Shown: positions 1 through 13,023 of the stretch, piece by piece
Layout of the letters: every line of letters starts with the position of its first letter
Position numbering within the stretch: position 1 is the first letter of the stretch
Source: Enoplolaimus lenunculus
Lineage: Eukaryota > Nematoda > Enoplea > Enoplida > Thoracostomopsidae
Direction: 5' to 3'
Length of the DNA: 64,000 bases
NCBI GenBank assembly: GCA_030248215.1
Contig: JASANG010002570.1
Span: 390,916 to 454,915 of the forward strand
Notes under the pieces: model-generated
Told to the model about the DNA's origin: nothing
Database searches by the model: none
What the model saw: the letters and a program-made list of their open reading frames with translations, nothing else
Program-made: the position numbers and the translations under genes

Positions 1-3000
1 CTTACCGAGACCGCCCATCCATGTCGGTAGGTTGGGTCTACGAAACTCTAAAATACTGATGATATAGTGAATACCTATCTCCAGCTAGGGTTATTTCACG
101 AATGATATGGCAGAAAAGAAAATTAAATTGAATTTTTCGGTGTCAAATTACCGGAATCGGAACCGGAAAATGAAATATATATGCCACCGAAAAATTTATT
201 TTAAATTTCTTTTTTTGGAATATTATTGGTGAAATAACTCAAGTTGGAGTAAGGTACTCACTTTATCTGCTGTATTTTAGATTTTCATTATCCACGGAAG
301 TAATAGTTTTACGTATATTTTGCATTTTCATAACCCATGGAAGCAAAATCTACCTTCGGTGGGTTATTTTCGGCTATTGTCAAGGTTTATGGAATATATA
401 TACTATATAATGAAATTATTCAATTTTTATAGTCTTTTTAGTAAAATATGTAAATTTATACCGACCAAAATTTTAATTCCGGTTACGGTTGCACCCTGCA
501 TAATACCTATTTAAATGCTATATGATGATTATGCAAGTTTTGGAATAATTTGGTATTAGCGCTGCAATTTGTAAACTTAACGATATGCGGGCTAAACCGT
601 GAATTTGCTTTTTTCAACAATTTGGTTCACGTTCTGCAATTGTATATTTGTGGTACCGTTTAAAGTCTTAAGCAGCGAAATGTAAGAATTCGTGGCAGGC
701 AGGATGCAACCGGAATTATAATTTACCGGAACCGGAAAGTGAAAAAACAGTTCATGATATGGTCCAGGAAGTGAAATTGATTGGATTCCAACTGACTGTT
801 ATGTGCAAAAAGTATGGGCTAAGAATCGGCAATTTTTGGTAGTGCCGATGCCGATACTCACTAAAAGTCCCGATTATTACCGATGTCGATACCAATTGGT
901 CGACACATTCCTACCTAGTTATTTACTTAAGCTGCTGTATTCTAGATTTTCATTATCCACGGAAAGAAAATCTACTTCCGATTGACGGTTGTATTTTCGG
1001 TGACTGTAAAGGTTTATATACCGTACTAAGTGAAATCTATTTTGTTGGCGTCATTCTTGAGTAAAATGTTTAATTTTCACAGGCTTCTTAAAAGATTAGT
1101 AAAGTTAAAAGTGACCAAGATTTAATAATGGAATTCTTTAATTCCGGTAAAAATATACCGGAACCGGATGGTGAAAAAATTCCCGAACTGGAATTCCGGG
1201 TTGCACCATGGTGGCAGACGATCTGCTAATAGTTATGTGACCAATAGTACCACAGCTTGTTTTATTATATATATTGATATTTTTTGTACCGTTCGTGTTT
1301 TGTAAACGATGTGCAACGATGTTATCCCTATTTTATTTTTGTTATCTGTTATGCATATATATGTCGTAGGCCAATACGCTATTCAGACCAATTACTAATT
1401 GGCCTGGGCCAAACTGGTATTTTGAGCGCACACAGGCATGTACGAATGCGTATACCTTAAGAATTCCGGAATGAACTAAAACGAAAAATCTAAGCTAACA
1501 ATTTTGATTCCGTAGCGCGAGTTATCATCGAGTTTATCGTTTTGTAGGACACAGTTGTATCTTTGTCTTAAAAACTTGAACAAACAAATAATGATCATGC
1601 TACGAAACTAACTTTGTCAGAACAAAGTTTTAATTGTCATTAAATGCGTAATTTAGGTTAGCGTTCTAAATCGTAATTCAGTATGAACAGCGACAAATTT
1701 CGCCGTAAATATAAAAAGTTTGTTAAAAGTGGAATGGAGACGGAGGATTAATTATCAAAGTTCATCGGAATATTTTCGTTGATTTCAACAAATTTTTCAA
1801 CTACTAGCCAGGGATCAACCGAATATATTAATATCCGTCAAAAAACCGGCATTCGTATCCGGCCTAAACCTACCGGATATTGCGGCTGTAGTTCCAAAGA
1901 TAAAACTGTATTTGCATATGTAAGTACAGAACATTTTGCTGCTACTGCATATCCGGGAAGTCAAGAAGCTTAAGTTTTTTTGACATTGGAGTGAATGGAA
2001 AAATTCAAGCTTACCATTGATTTTCAATCAGTAAATATATACTAGCCCACAGTGCACAAATTTAAAAATATAATACAGGTTAACAAATATGAAAAATTAC
2101 GATTCCGATGATGATTCTAATCGGAAAACTGTTCGCACCCTGCTGAACGTTAGAGCTAATGTTGACATGAAATAAATTTTACGAATTCCGAATTTTCGTG
2201 TGAAATTATTTGAGGTGTCGGTAGAGATCTCTGTTGATTTATGCCAGTGTATTGATTGCCAGATAATTTCTCTACAACTGTTAAACATATTATCAGGGTG
2301 CAACCAATCCTCCCTTCCCCCCCCCCCCCCCCCCACAAAAAAAAAACAAAAAAAAAATCTTCTCTCTTCTTCTTTTTTTTTTCCCATATTATATATTATG
2401 ATCTCATTGATCGTTTTATTGATATTGAGATGTTTTTTGTAGCAGTATGAAACTAATCATTTTTATATTTTTGTGTGTTATTAACTCTTGTTGTGCGAAT
2501 ACGGTGTCAAATATTAAAAACTGGCAGCTACTTCATTGGCAAATATTGGTGAAAAGGTCAAATTTCGAAATATGCCAATTTTTACTATTCGAGATCGACA
2601 TGCGGAACTGCTCGCAATGCACATTGATTGTATATATTGCACGTTTTTAATATTGTCACGTTTTAAATAAAGTGTGAGTGTAAGTTTTAGAGCATTGGCC
2701 GTACGTGTGATAGCGGCGTCGAATTAGACTCAGTTTGTGCAGTGTGGAAAATTTAATCTGAAGCGAAGGCTGTTTGGAAAACAGGAAAATTCGAAAAAGC
2801 TTGTGGCGGGGGAAACTTTTTCACTGTGGGAGGTAACTAATGAAGTTCCTGAATTCTATACGTTTTAAATTTTCAACTTTTCCCGTTTTCCAAACAAAAC
2901 CTATGGTTCAGGTTTACCCTACCAATCCAGACAAAATCATAGGCGTTTAAATTTTCCGCCGTTTTCCAAACAAAATGTACTTTTAGACTTTCCCTACCTA

Positions 3001-3404
3001 AACCAGAAAATACCTATATACGTTTAAAATTTTCCCGTTTTCCTTACAAACTACACTACATATTTCTCCTACCGAACCAGGGAATATCCAGGCTTATGAA
3101 ATTTCCACTTTTTCAGTCAAACATACTTGTGATTTTTGCTACTGAATCAGCGGAGTTCCTACATAGTTGTGGCCTATTGAAAGATCAGGGGCGGAACGTT
3201 CTTTGTGGATTAGAAAAGAATAAGCTTCAACTATTTTTTGCTTGGCCTAGGTTTACTTTAGGCGTAGGAATATGCTTGATATTGTTCCGCCGCTGTTCTG
3301 TACATTAGCCTTAGCCGTCATAACTGGCTGTGCTGCACTCCTGGTCATAAGTTTTCCACCCTAGAAAACTGGAAGCCCTGTTCTGTACATGGGCCGGGAT
3401 TTTA

Positions 3405-3575
3405 TATTTTGGAATATGGTCGATGGTGGGATTTTGATATTTTGGGATTTCCGTATATAGTCGAAAATAGGATTTTGGTATTTCGGGATATGATCGAAGG
3501 AGGGATGTTATGATTTCGGGATATGGTCGAAGGTGGGATTTTGGGTTTTTGAAATTTCGGGACATGGTCGAAGGT
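3405..3575. repeat. Minisatellite, GGTCGAAGGTGGGATTTTG-type unit
   Basis: About five imperfect units of roughly 35 bases follow one another. Each carries GGATATGGTCGAAGG followed by GGGATTTTG or a close variant. The long open frames on the minus strand here, with repeated PKFQKPKI and PPSTISRN motifs, come from this repetition and are not evidence of a gene. Confidence 0.75.
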
Positions 3576-4095
3576 GGGATGAACCGAATACCCAGCACTT
3601 TTGAACAAACTATTTTTAGAATTGTATATCTTACGCTAATAACAATCAGCTTGTGGGTCAGGGTACTCTTTTAGATCACTAGATTAAAGCAAGTGCTTAA
3701 GAAAAAGGTTCGGAAACCAAAAAAAACGCAAAATCGAGTTTCGTATATCCGAAATAGAAACTTTAATTTCGTATATACGGATAAATATCCGGCATGAATT
3801 ACCGGATATTAGGATATGAAAAAATATCCGATGCTCATCACGTGCTCCGACATATTTGTTAATGCACCCTGCAATTACCTATTCTACTAAATTCACGTCT
3901 ACCACAACGCATTTATTAAATATATTTTAACAACGTATGCACTAATAACACCGTTTCAAACATATTGCTAAGTCTATTGAATTTGCACGGGTGGCACTGT
4001 ACGTCATTCTTGCCGTGGCGTTCTGCAATTTGTGTGCGATGCCACACCGAAGACGCCGGAAAGTATTAAGAGTCAAAAGTATAGCGCCACCCTAT

Positions 4096-4324
4096 GGGTT
4101 GTGCTATACTTGACGTCCGACGCCGTCCGTCACCATGCGTCAACCGTACGACACCGTCCCTTACCCGTACGACGCCGTCCGTCACCGTTCGCACCATACG
4201 TTATCGTACGTGACTTATTTGCGTACGATACCGCAACGTGACAGACGACGCCGTCCGGGTGACGTACGGCGTCGTATGGGTGGCTCACGGCGCCGGAAGT
4301 CAACAAAAAAGTATAGCGCAATCC
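4096..4324. mobile_element. GGTGGCGCTATAC-type palindromic MITE (copy 1)
   Basis: The left end GGGTTGTGCTATACTT is the inverted counterpart of the right end AAGTATAGCGCAATCC. The interior is itself self-complementary, built from GCCGTCCGTCACC on one arm and GGTGACGTACGGCG on the other. Just before it, 4078-4095 (AGTATAGCGCCACCC) looks like the end of a second abutting copy. It lies about 100 bases beyond the RIOK3 stop codon, so it may be transcribed in the 3' UTR. No transposase is present. Confidence 0.8.
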
Positions 4325-4423
4325 TTTATACCGAAAATCATATAAAATAACCACACATATCACGTAAACAGTGAAAAGTATAAATTCCATATTAAATTTT
4401 GTTTGAAACAATTTAAAACTGAA

Positions 4424-7400
4424 TCAACAAGCGTCCACAACAACGGCACTAGCACTTTTCAGCTCTGCATCGGCCGGTCGTTTTTTTCCAGCGGCAACTT
4501 TCTCCATATCTTCTTGCATGATGCTGCTATACTTTTGAACCTAAAAAACAAAAAAAACATGTCTCAAATATCCCGCAAATATTGCGAGAAATCAGCCAAC
4601 AACTTATTACTAAATTAGCTTGTCAGAAGTCTAACGGTGCATAAGCAAAATGCATAATATTCGTTAGAATGATATCTAAATTTAATCACGGTACTGTATT
4701 ATTCTACAAAGGTAAACCGGAGGCCTCTGTCGTTCATACGTTTGTTTGTGGATTTGGGGCAAGTTTTGAAGCACATATTGTCGGAATTATTTAAAAAAAG
4801 ACACCGAAAAGCATTTTGTGACAGAGATCACTTTATAAATTATTATTAAAATTGAGTGTACTTGATTAGTAGTGATGTGCCGATGATAGCAAAATTTTGA
4901 CCGATGCCGATTTTTGTTCTGAAATGTTGCCAATTTCCATTCCTATTTCTGTACATAATGCTTAATGACCAATGAGGATTACTACATAATCGTCAACAGT
5001 TAGATTTTTATGAGAACAGCTCATTTCAATTAATTTTTTCAGAAACAAACGCCAGAGACATAACAGTTGCCTGATCCCCCACACACTAATATACGCCAAT
5101 ACCAAGAAATGAAATTGATAAGATTCCAACTCACTGTTACATTGTAAAAATAACGGCAGAGAATCGGCAATTTTTACACCGCCGATGCCGACACTAATGA
5201 AATGTGCAAATATTGCCGATGTCGATTGATCGGCAAACCTTTAACATGGAGTTCTCAGTTTGGTTCTGGTTTTCACGTCCGCTTGCATCCTGATTATTCT
5301 ACCTTCATTCCACAGATTTTATTTTCGTCAAATGTATTCCATTACAACTTAAGCCATTACTTTTGGTTTAAATAAAATTAAAAAAAACAACTAAAAACTA
5401 TACCGTTGTTAGAAAATCGTCGTTTTCGTCCACATGTAATTCGATCGCGGTTACTCTGTTGAACAAATCAAGAGCGCTTGGAAATTCGGCGAGACCTTGT
5501 TTATGGAAAAACTAAAACAGTACAAAATGACAGTTTACCTGAATTTGAAACTACTGATCTAAAAATAACGTTAAAATCTTTCTTTGCCATACACATCGCA
5601 TAAATGAACAATTATTTTTGTAACATGTAAGAAACCAATTCATTCAACTGCACATCTTCTCAAATGTATGCAGCACTTATTAAGCATTAGCGGCGAGCTT
5701 TGAAATTCAACGTATTTATTCTCTTAAACTGACTCCGCTACGTACGGTGTGTGAAGTTTGCAGCTTTACGACATGCTACTATTTGAACCAGCAAACGCTT
5801 GGTCTTTCACTATCGAAACAATCGTAACAGCAGAAACTAAAAACAAAATAGAGAGGTAGTGCTTACATAATTCAATTAAGAATGTATGTAGTCACAGTCA
5901 GTATCCCTCGACCTTAGCAAAGCAAACTGAACTCCCTAAGGTGGCGCTATAAGTTTTGTCTATTTATTACTTTCCGGCATCGTCGAGTACCATAATGCAA
6001 ATCGCTGTACGCCACCTCAAATCAATTCATAAATTAAGATTTTGTGACTTTTGGCGTTGTCCTGTGACACTACACTACTAGCATAGCGCCACTTCAAGTG
6101 GTACAAGAAGCAATGGTCCTTAACTCAGTCTACGCGAACGCTTACGACTTGTTTAACCATATGCGGCATACCTCCGACATATTATGACAATCTCGAGCCA
6201 AAAACCACAGCGCCTTTGGATGGCTGACATCTACCGCTTGTCCGACATCGATAATAAACGCTTGACAATGGTTATGCCACAATACGTTGAACTCTGATAA
6301 ATCTGCGTGCACTAAACGACATCCATTGTACATTCTGTCGATCGCCTAGAAAACAATAGCTCAGATTAAATGAGCGTAAACGCTTTCGAAATGTAGTCTA
6401 CATAAAGCTATGTTTTTAAAAACCAAAATATTTATGTCTAAGACTTTGACAGTACCTCTATCTCATATGCCTTACATCTATTACTAGGTCCGCCGCTCGT
6501 TTCAGTTCCTCCGGAGGTGCAGCCTTAAAATCGACTTCTTTTAGCTTCGGTGAGCTTATGCCATTTTCACCAATAAAGGACATCACCAAGATATGTTTGC
6601 GCAATTTGACCACTGTTGGACAAGGCACCTTGCCACGTCGCAGCCTAAAGTATAAAATTGTTCAACAATTACTATAACGAGGGAATTAAAACACAACTGT
6701 AGCAGAAATTTTCGATTCGAGGAGTAATTTGTTTTTACCACAAGTGCATGACCACTATTTAACCAAAAATATGTAGCTGGACGTACATTAATTTTAGGAA
6801 AGAATGTTCCCATGTATTTCTCGCCCCACAGTTTTTACAATGAGATTTCACGAATAATCGATGATGTAAACACTTAGGCGTTTATATTTTAAATAAAATG
6901 ACAGGATAGACCGACCCTCCAAAAGTGGGCTAACGTAGGGCACAAACGCAACGCGCGCTAATACATGTGGAAAACCGGTTTACAAAATGAACCTTTTCAC
7001 CCTAATCAGTTAGCAAACAGTTATGGGTGGATCTAGGTTTTTCGACTATTTTAGTGTCGTACAGCGCCGTTCGATGTCGTCGTACAGCAGCGCACGTTTA
7101 TTACCGCATGGCACAGCAAACAAATTTGTAAACAAAAACTTTTTGACGTGAGGCGAAGTCCAGCATCAGACGGCGTTGCACGACGACGAAAAGTATAGCA
7201 TCACCTTAACTCATCACATAAAAACTACTGAAGCATAAATTAAAGATAAAAACTTTACCGATGTAAATTCAGGCACTCTTTGTTTGCCCAAACCTTCAGT
7301 ACATTTCGCTTGTTAGTAAAGCGATAGTCATCTTGCACATAGTCTTTGCGATTTTTGAAATCTGCCAAACTGGTTTTGTATACTTTCAAAGCGCATTCAG

Positions 7401-10400
7401 TAGGCAAATCTTCACCATTCCAACTGAAAAAGTGACAAAAACATTTCGCTTGTTTATAATATTTATTAACTTCATTTCAATTTCAATAAATTATTTGAAA
7501 CGTAAATGAGGTTAACTATTAAGTATATATCCAAGATTTAGCCCAAATAAGATAGCATAATTATTGCACGAAGCGAACCTCCGAATAAAGCTCTCAGTTT
7601 CACAATTAGGATCTGCCCACTAATCGGCACCGGTATTCGCATCAGTAATATCGGCACTTTTTGGGAGTATCGGAATTGGCGCTGAAAAAAGGGACAGTGT
7701 AAACCCATGTCTGATCAGGAATCTTTCACGTTTCTTGCGTTTGTATTTAAAAAAAATTAATTGAACTGAACCGGTTCCCCTAAAATTATAACCGCTTATG
7801 GTTGGTAAGGTTTAAGTCTTCGCCAATATAATGATTTAACGCAGTAATCCTATTAGTTCGCTAAACATCGAGTATTAAAATTGCAATCGGCAACGATTCG
7901 GCAAAATTTGAAAATAAAAGAATCGGCAAAGATATTGGTATCGGCACATTAGTATTCGCGATCCATCTAACCATCCGAATCTCAAGAGCCACACAACTGA
8001 TTGTGGTAAACTTTTTCTTTGAAAGCTTTATCATCGTGTGAAGTAAACGTGTATAATTGTTTATGCCTAAATATGGTCTTTTTGCAATTTATTTATTAGG
8101 CTTTCCAGCGTCTGATTTCAATATTTCAGGGTTTTGTTACGAAGAATCTAAAACATCAACAAATCTTGACAAATTTATCCCAAAAGATTGTTCATTTTTG
8201 TAACACTTATCGCTACAACACTATCAAATAACACAAAATCTAATTCTGCCCTTTTCGACTAAATTTGAAATACTAACCTTCCACCAAATGCATGAAGCAC
8301 GTTCGCTTCTTTTCCAGTACTAATTGAGCCGGTTACAGACTCCAACATACCATTGTTAACCATTTTAAACAACAAAAGACGTGTTTGGGGGTCTACGGCA
8401 AGTTCCTGAAATTCAAAAAGGACCGTGTAATGTTACACAAGGAGAATTGTATGCAAAATCGTTATCCATAGGTGATAGCAACTCTGCTAGAGTAACTTCT
8501 GAGCTATTGAGATTTGAGACAGAGAGGTAGGACCAATCAAATGATAAAAATGTGCTATTGTTCGAACCTCAACAAGACCTATCACCATCTGGTGATAGGT
8601 GCAACACATATAATTCGAGAATACTCGAACAGATTTCATGCAGAAAACGTATCAAATGTAGTGACCAGTGTATTAATGTTTTGTACAATAGATATTTGTA
8701 ACAGTAATTGCGAAGATGCTCATGATAATGAAACAGTAAAACTTTTTTAAATACGCTCAAAATAGCAAAAATAACGAACTCCAATATTTTGCCGTTTTGG
8801 AACTAGTTCAAGAATGATGGTCACCACATAACGGCGGCAGCAAAAAACATATATTTCAAGTTCGATTTCAGTTAAAGCCCTTTTTTCGGAAAAAATTTGG
8901 AAACACGGACGGAGTAGCTAACAAAAACAGGGCTTACCTAATACCTTATCTATTATAGCTTTTATGTCAGTTGGAGAATCACAAGTTTCAGATAGGTAGG
9001 GAACCATGAGCTACGTATAAAATTAAACTAAACCTCTTGAGCGAATCGAGCGAGAAGCAGAGCTTATTTTAGTTTAGATCATTGTACAAACTTTGGATAT
9101 TGTTCAGTCGGGGATTCGATCTGTTGAAATTTTCAAAAGAAAATATTTCTAAAGGGTTTTTCCTACTTCTCGTGTTTTTCATAGTTTTTGTGTTTTTCAG
9201 AATATCTGTTCATAATATTATTGCGTAACTGCGAATTGATTGAAAATTCCGCAACCCCCAAACAAAAAATTCCTGCCAATTACGAACAGGGGTCCCAGGT
9301 TGATGTCCCCACTCCATCGGGACTTAGCGAACGCCCAGCAATTGCGATTCCGCGGATGCGGATATTAGATTCATAAGGCCGGGTGTGGTTTCGGCGGATT
9401 TTTGTTAATTTCAATGGTTTTTGGAAAAGAGCAGGTGATAAACCGTAATTCACAACAATAAAACCATGCGCGTAACAAATATTGAGGGCAGAAACCATGA
9501 TTAGACACTAAATATAACAACAAATGTCTAGACTGATACTTTTCGCCAGATATTGCTATTCTTGTTTGTTCTTAAATTTCTAAATAATTCGGATATTTGT
9601 TACAATACTTAAAACAACCTTGTTTCGCTGGAACAAAAACCTAAGAAAAACCCCACAACATACCGCAGTGCTCCTTTCATCTTTCTTTTCTCGTATTTTA
9701 TGTTTAGCGCGTTGGTTTTCTGTCATCGAGAACGTTTTGAGTTTATTGAAAACTTTATTTGATAATTGAATATCTTTGCCAACCAAATCTCCCGTGTTTA
9801 AATTCGATGGAAACTGAAATAAAAAAAATTCAAAATATTATGTTTACTTCGTGATATGCTAGTGCCGCAAAATACATAGCAGCGCGTGCTAAACATTGAA
9901 GCTTGTCAAGAAAAATGCATTGTTGATGAAAGCATACTAAAACCAAGACAAACAAGAACGTAACCACTGACCGGTTAGGGAGTGAGACACTCCACAGGGA
10001 GTGGTTGGGGCCAAAGCTCCCGGAGCGATTAGGGTTCAAACTCGCTCTAGGATTCTTGCACTGGGGTTTTCAGATATTTTTTCAAGTTATAACACAACAA
10101 CTATCCTGCAAAATTTTTATAAATGCCGAAACACTCAAAAAGTTCCAAATGCAAAAATATCTTCAGAAAATTTAGCAACTGTATTAAAGCATTATACGAA
10201 CACTTATAGCGCGATCAGCATTGGCTCGTCCACTAATAACGATATCGTGTTTGCTTTTGAGAACTTCGCCTTGCTTTACAACACCTGACGGCCCAAAGTT
10301 CTGTACTTTGCGATCTGAAACTAACATTATGTGTAGACAAATATTCAATAAATTAAGTTATAAAAATTCAATCATACAATTGCAACTAAGCTTAAAACAC

Positions 10401-12835
10401 AATGAACGTGTGACCAGCTAGTTAATTAATCTTTCAGTAAGATGCACCAAAATTTCACATGAAAACTCGATAAAAATTAAATTTTCAATGGTATTTGAAT
10501 GCTTTTTGAAAACACAACATTTCAGTTGTTGCTCAGCACGGAAAAAGAGATTTGGTGGCTCAGGTTTCGAACACAAATCGAAATTGCGACACCGGCGCAA
10601 ACTAGCTATTGTGAAACCTCGTTTGTTCTAAACTGTAAATATGTGAGAACAAGAGCGTAGTCAGGGGCGAAACGCGTCAAACCGCCTTTAGGATTTAAGA
10701 TGCTTTTATAATTTGTAACACGCAAAATTCCGTTCGAAATATTCATATATCGTAGATCCCTTAGTCCAAACTGGCTACACCCATGTACGTGAATATTATT
10801 CTTTTAAATATAAACTCACTGTCCAACTTGTCGTTCAATGCTTCCTTGATTTCATCCGTTAACGCATCGTCAGAACTGTCGTCCTCGCTGTCCAACGATA
10901 AAGTGTAATAATGAACACGAAATCGGTCGAAAGATATTTCAACTGCAAATGCAAAATCCAAAAACGTTGGTTTTAAAAGCAGGACTAAAGCAATGGCCAG
11001 TTTACAACTGAAATGTACGAAGTTCTTGCTATTGTAGTGTACAGAATCTCAACGTAATTCTCAATAGACGTACATACTGTGACGAGTTGCGACCAGCAGT
11101 ACTGAACCGGGTGCGACCGATATAAATTTACCGGATGCCGGAACCTGATACGGATATAGAATTTTTTACCGGAACAGAAATCGGATACCGACTATTGTAT
11201 ATGTTAACATAATCTATTTTTTCGCTATATTTTTAGCGTGTTCAAGGTTTTCATCTGTTGTAAAGTTCATAATTGCTGCTGATAAACTGGAGTTTTTGTT
11301 GCAAAAATATGTTTAACTCTCGCTGGCCTACATAAGCTAAAAGCAGCTGAAAATGCATCAAAACGCGAATTTCTTGACTTGTCGAGAAATGTAATCGCAT
11401 AAAAATGTTAAAGAGGATCATTCGTAAAGGGCAGTTTTATGATATTGGCACCACAACCGTGAATGTCCGGTATCCGGTTGGTTTATACAGGATACCGGAA
11501 CCGGATACGGATATCAGTTCTTGCCATATATTAAACCGGAACTGGATCTCCGATCGCACCCTGGATACAGTATATTCTATAGCTTCTTGCATTTACCTCA
11601 GTTGCTTGATTATGAAACCCTCTCTCAACCAAAAATATGTCTTTACTTACCATGCATATTTGCCTCAAAGATCACCACCACATTGTCCTTTACGGCCTAC
11701 ACGAAGCAATCACAGATATTTGGTTTCAGTGTAGATTAAATCTGCTTCGTAAAAGGGGATATATCGGGTTCTAATCAAAATCCACTCTCCGGCGCGCCAG
11801 TACCCGAAAAATTAATATAAGATCTCTCCCTAGCTTTAAATACCTTTATTGTTTTTGTTGAATTGTGCCTCTTCGCGTTTAAGCAAGGAATTATGTTCAC
11901 GATCGAACTGCAGTTGAAGCAACCGCGCCAACTCAAAATCATCTGAACATTCATCTGTTACTTGAATGCCCGCATCTACGCTTAAATCTGATTGATCGAT
12001 ATCGCTAGTTTGTTCAAATGAAGGTTGGCTAGTATGGCCCGAACTAGACGGTTTTACACTTTCCATTGTGCTGGAATTAAACAGCAAACAGTTGTGATAC
12101 TTTATTTCGGCTCTAAAGAACTTAATGGATCTGGGTGTCGCTATTGCACAAAAGGTCAACCTATATATCATGCGCTGGAATTTCCTCCTACATTCTATAT
12201 TAGTAACAAAATTTTCGGTTTCATGCTCGTATAAAGAACAGTCACGCATCAAACGGGGAGGCACACTATTTTTCAATCGGAAACTTTAGCATACAAGCCA
12301 AAACGTATGGAAGAAGATTTTGTGAAAAACACTAGTCTCTACGTCACAAATTACTAAAATTGCATTAAGCTTTGCTTTTTGCTTCTCGCTTGCTTCAGTT
12401 GTGAGGTTTCCTTCACTGTTATACACGGCTGACCGTGTTTTTGTTTTGCCGTTTTAGGATCGACCGCTGCACCATTGATGAAGAAACTATACGTACTTAA
12501 TTTATTTGTTTTAGGTGCGCAACAGTTGAAATGAATCTATCTAGAGATTTTAGATTTTCGGATTGACATGAGCACAAGTGTGTAATCTATACGTAATATA
12601 TGTAAGATGAATCTTACAAATCGCATTCGTTGGACGACACCAGAGACTTTCTATCATCCGCCTTTGATCCACCACCAACATTTTGCAACTCTTGCGTATT
12701 AGACAATGTCTCTACGAGCTGTTCACTCATTATATCTGCGAAATTTGTATTCCCGCTTGTGTGACTTATTTGCGAGGCATTAGTGCCCACTGACCAACCC
12801 TTTTTCGACCAAACGCCTTTGCTAGCTTCAGCCAT
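4424..12835 (-). CDS. RIOK3: RIOK3-type atypical serine/threonine protein kinase
   Basis: Eleven coding exons: 12835-12618, 12070-11844, 10942-10820, 10314-10202, 9813-9664, 8405-8278, 7423-7259, 6644-6476, 6345-6172, 5511-5404, 4540-4424. They sum to 1692 nt, or 563 aa (human RIOK3 is 519 aa), and every junction is in phase. The N-terminus carries the RIOK3-specific blocks FADIMSEQL and ELARLLQLQFDREHNSLLKR, so this is RIOK3 rather than RIOK1 or RIOK2. Kinase elements: the glycine-rich loop STGKE at about 306-310, the ATP lysine in ECALKVYK (K333), the catalytic loop HADLSEFN (D446, N451), and the metal-binding aspartate in IIDVGQAV (D464). The family acts in cytoplasmic pre-40S ribosome maturation; in mammals it also touches MDA5 signalling. 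The start is the first in-frame ATG. The exon 4 donor (GTTCGT) is weak. Introns 3, 6, 7 and 9 from the stop side carry MITEs or repeats. Homology is seen directly; function is inferred from the family. Confidence 0.96.
4870..5242. mobile_element. GATGTGCCGAT-type hAT-like MITE in RIOK3 last intron
   Basis: The element starts with TAGTGATGTGCCGATG and ends near GATCGGCAAACCT. Its interior matches the other copies, including the shared GAAATTGATAAGATTCCAACT segment and repeated CCGATGCCGAT. No clear target-site duplication remains, so it is an older copy. Confidence 0.7.
5940..6094. mobile_element. GGTGGCGCTATAC-type palindromic MITE (copy 2)
   Basis: The left end GGTGGCGCTATAAG and right end AGCATAGCGCCACTT form a terminal inverted repeat about 155 bases apart. 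It lies in the RIOK3 intron between the exons 6345-6172 and 5511-5404. The interior has diverged from the GCCGTCCGTCACC-rich copies. Confidence 0.7.
7025..7205. mobile_element. GGTGGCGCTATAC-type palindromic MITE (copy 3)
   Basis: The right end GTATAGCATCACC and a degraded left end GGGTGGATCTAGG bound an interior with TCGTACAGCGCCG and CGGCGTTGCACGACG arms. It lies in the RIOK3 intron 6645-7258, ending about 55 bases from the exon that follows. Confidence 0.6.
7608..7969. mobile_element. GATGTGCCGAT-type hAT-like MITE in a RIOK3 intron
   Basis: The element begins TAGGATCTGCCCACTAATCG and ends GCGATCCATCTA. The interior shares GAACTGAACCGGTTC and GGTTTAAGTCTTCG-like blocks with the copies at 41362 and 57834. 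It sits in the intron between the exons 8405-8278 and 7423-7259. Confidence 0.65.
8577..8600. repeat. GATAGGTG palindrome
   Basis: ACCTATCACCA and TGGTGATAGGT form perfect 11-base arms separated by two bases. The same GGTGATAGGTGCAACAC core occurs elsewhere in the window: near 16190-16215, 23463-23485, 24013-24022, 29388-29403, 29553-29570 and, degraded, 46843-46862. It therefore looks like the meeting point of two element ends, not a unique site. It lies in the RIOK3 intron 8406-9663. Confidence 0.6.
11107..11573. mobile_element. CGGGTGCGACC-ended repeat in a RIOK3 intron
   Basis: The element starts CCGGGTGCGACCGATAT and ends CCGATCGCACCCTG, an inverted pair. Inside are repeated ACCGGATACGGATAT and TACCGGAAC motifs. 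It resembles the CAGGGTGCAACCGG family but carries the GGATATCCGG variant, which also occurs as fragments near 20620-20690, 36390-36450, 38133-38185 and 41205-41275. No duplicated target site could be read. Confidence 0.55.
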
Positions 12836-13023
12836 TGAATCGTAGTCAAATAAGTTATAACAGATAATTTTTATAGATAACAACTCTGCATCATATACGC
12901 ATGTAAAAAAAATTTTATATTTCCAAATATATACACTCGCAATGGGCTAAACTTCTGTTGTTAAAACAGACGCTAATTGTCAATGCGAACTGAAGATAGC
13001 GTAAAACATCAAAATCTCTTCCC

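Larger units (their letters stand above)
1..4423. other. Repeat-filled intergenic region, no supported gene
   Basis: No exon with recognisable homology was found. The region holds fragments of the CCGGAATT-rich hAT-like family. One has its right end (TTGCACCCTG) near 489-499 and an eroded left end near 113. Another runs about 696-1207 and contains a fragment of the GATGCCGAT family near 808-905. There is a run of about 17 C followed by an A-rich tract at 2318-2350. Degenerate copies of GTTTTCCAAACAAA lie at about 2760-3100, a minisatellite at about 3405-3575, and a palindromic MITE at 4096-4324. A 22-codon ORF at 1684-1752 (MNSDKFRRKYKKF...) has no family I recognise and is probably chance. 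Confidence 0.6.

Noticed and set aside
2318-2350. C-run followed by A-run as a retroposon tail or assembly gap
   Set aside because: A homopolymer of this kind can be a simple repeat or a sequencing artefact; no element body precedes it and no duplication flanks it.
3311-3608. Repetitive minus-strand ORFs of 68-95 codons
   Set aside because: They arise from the GGTCGAAGGTGGGATTTTG minisatellite.
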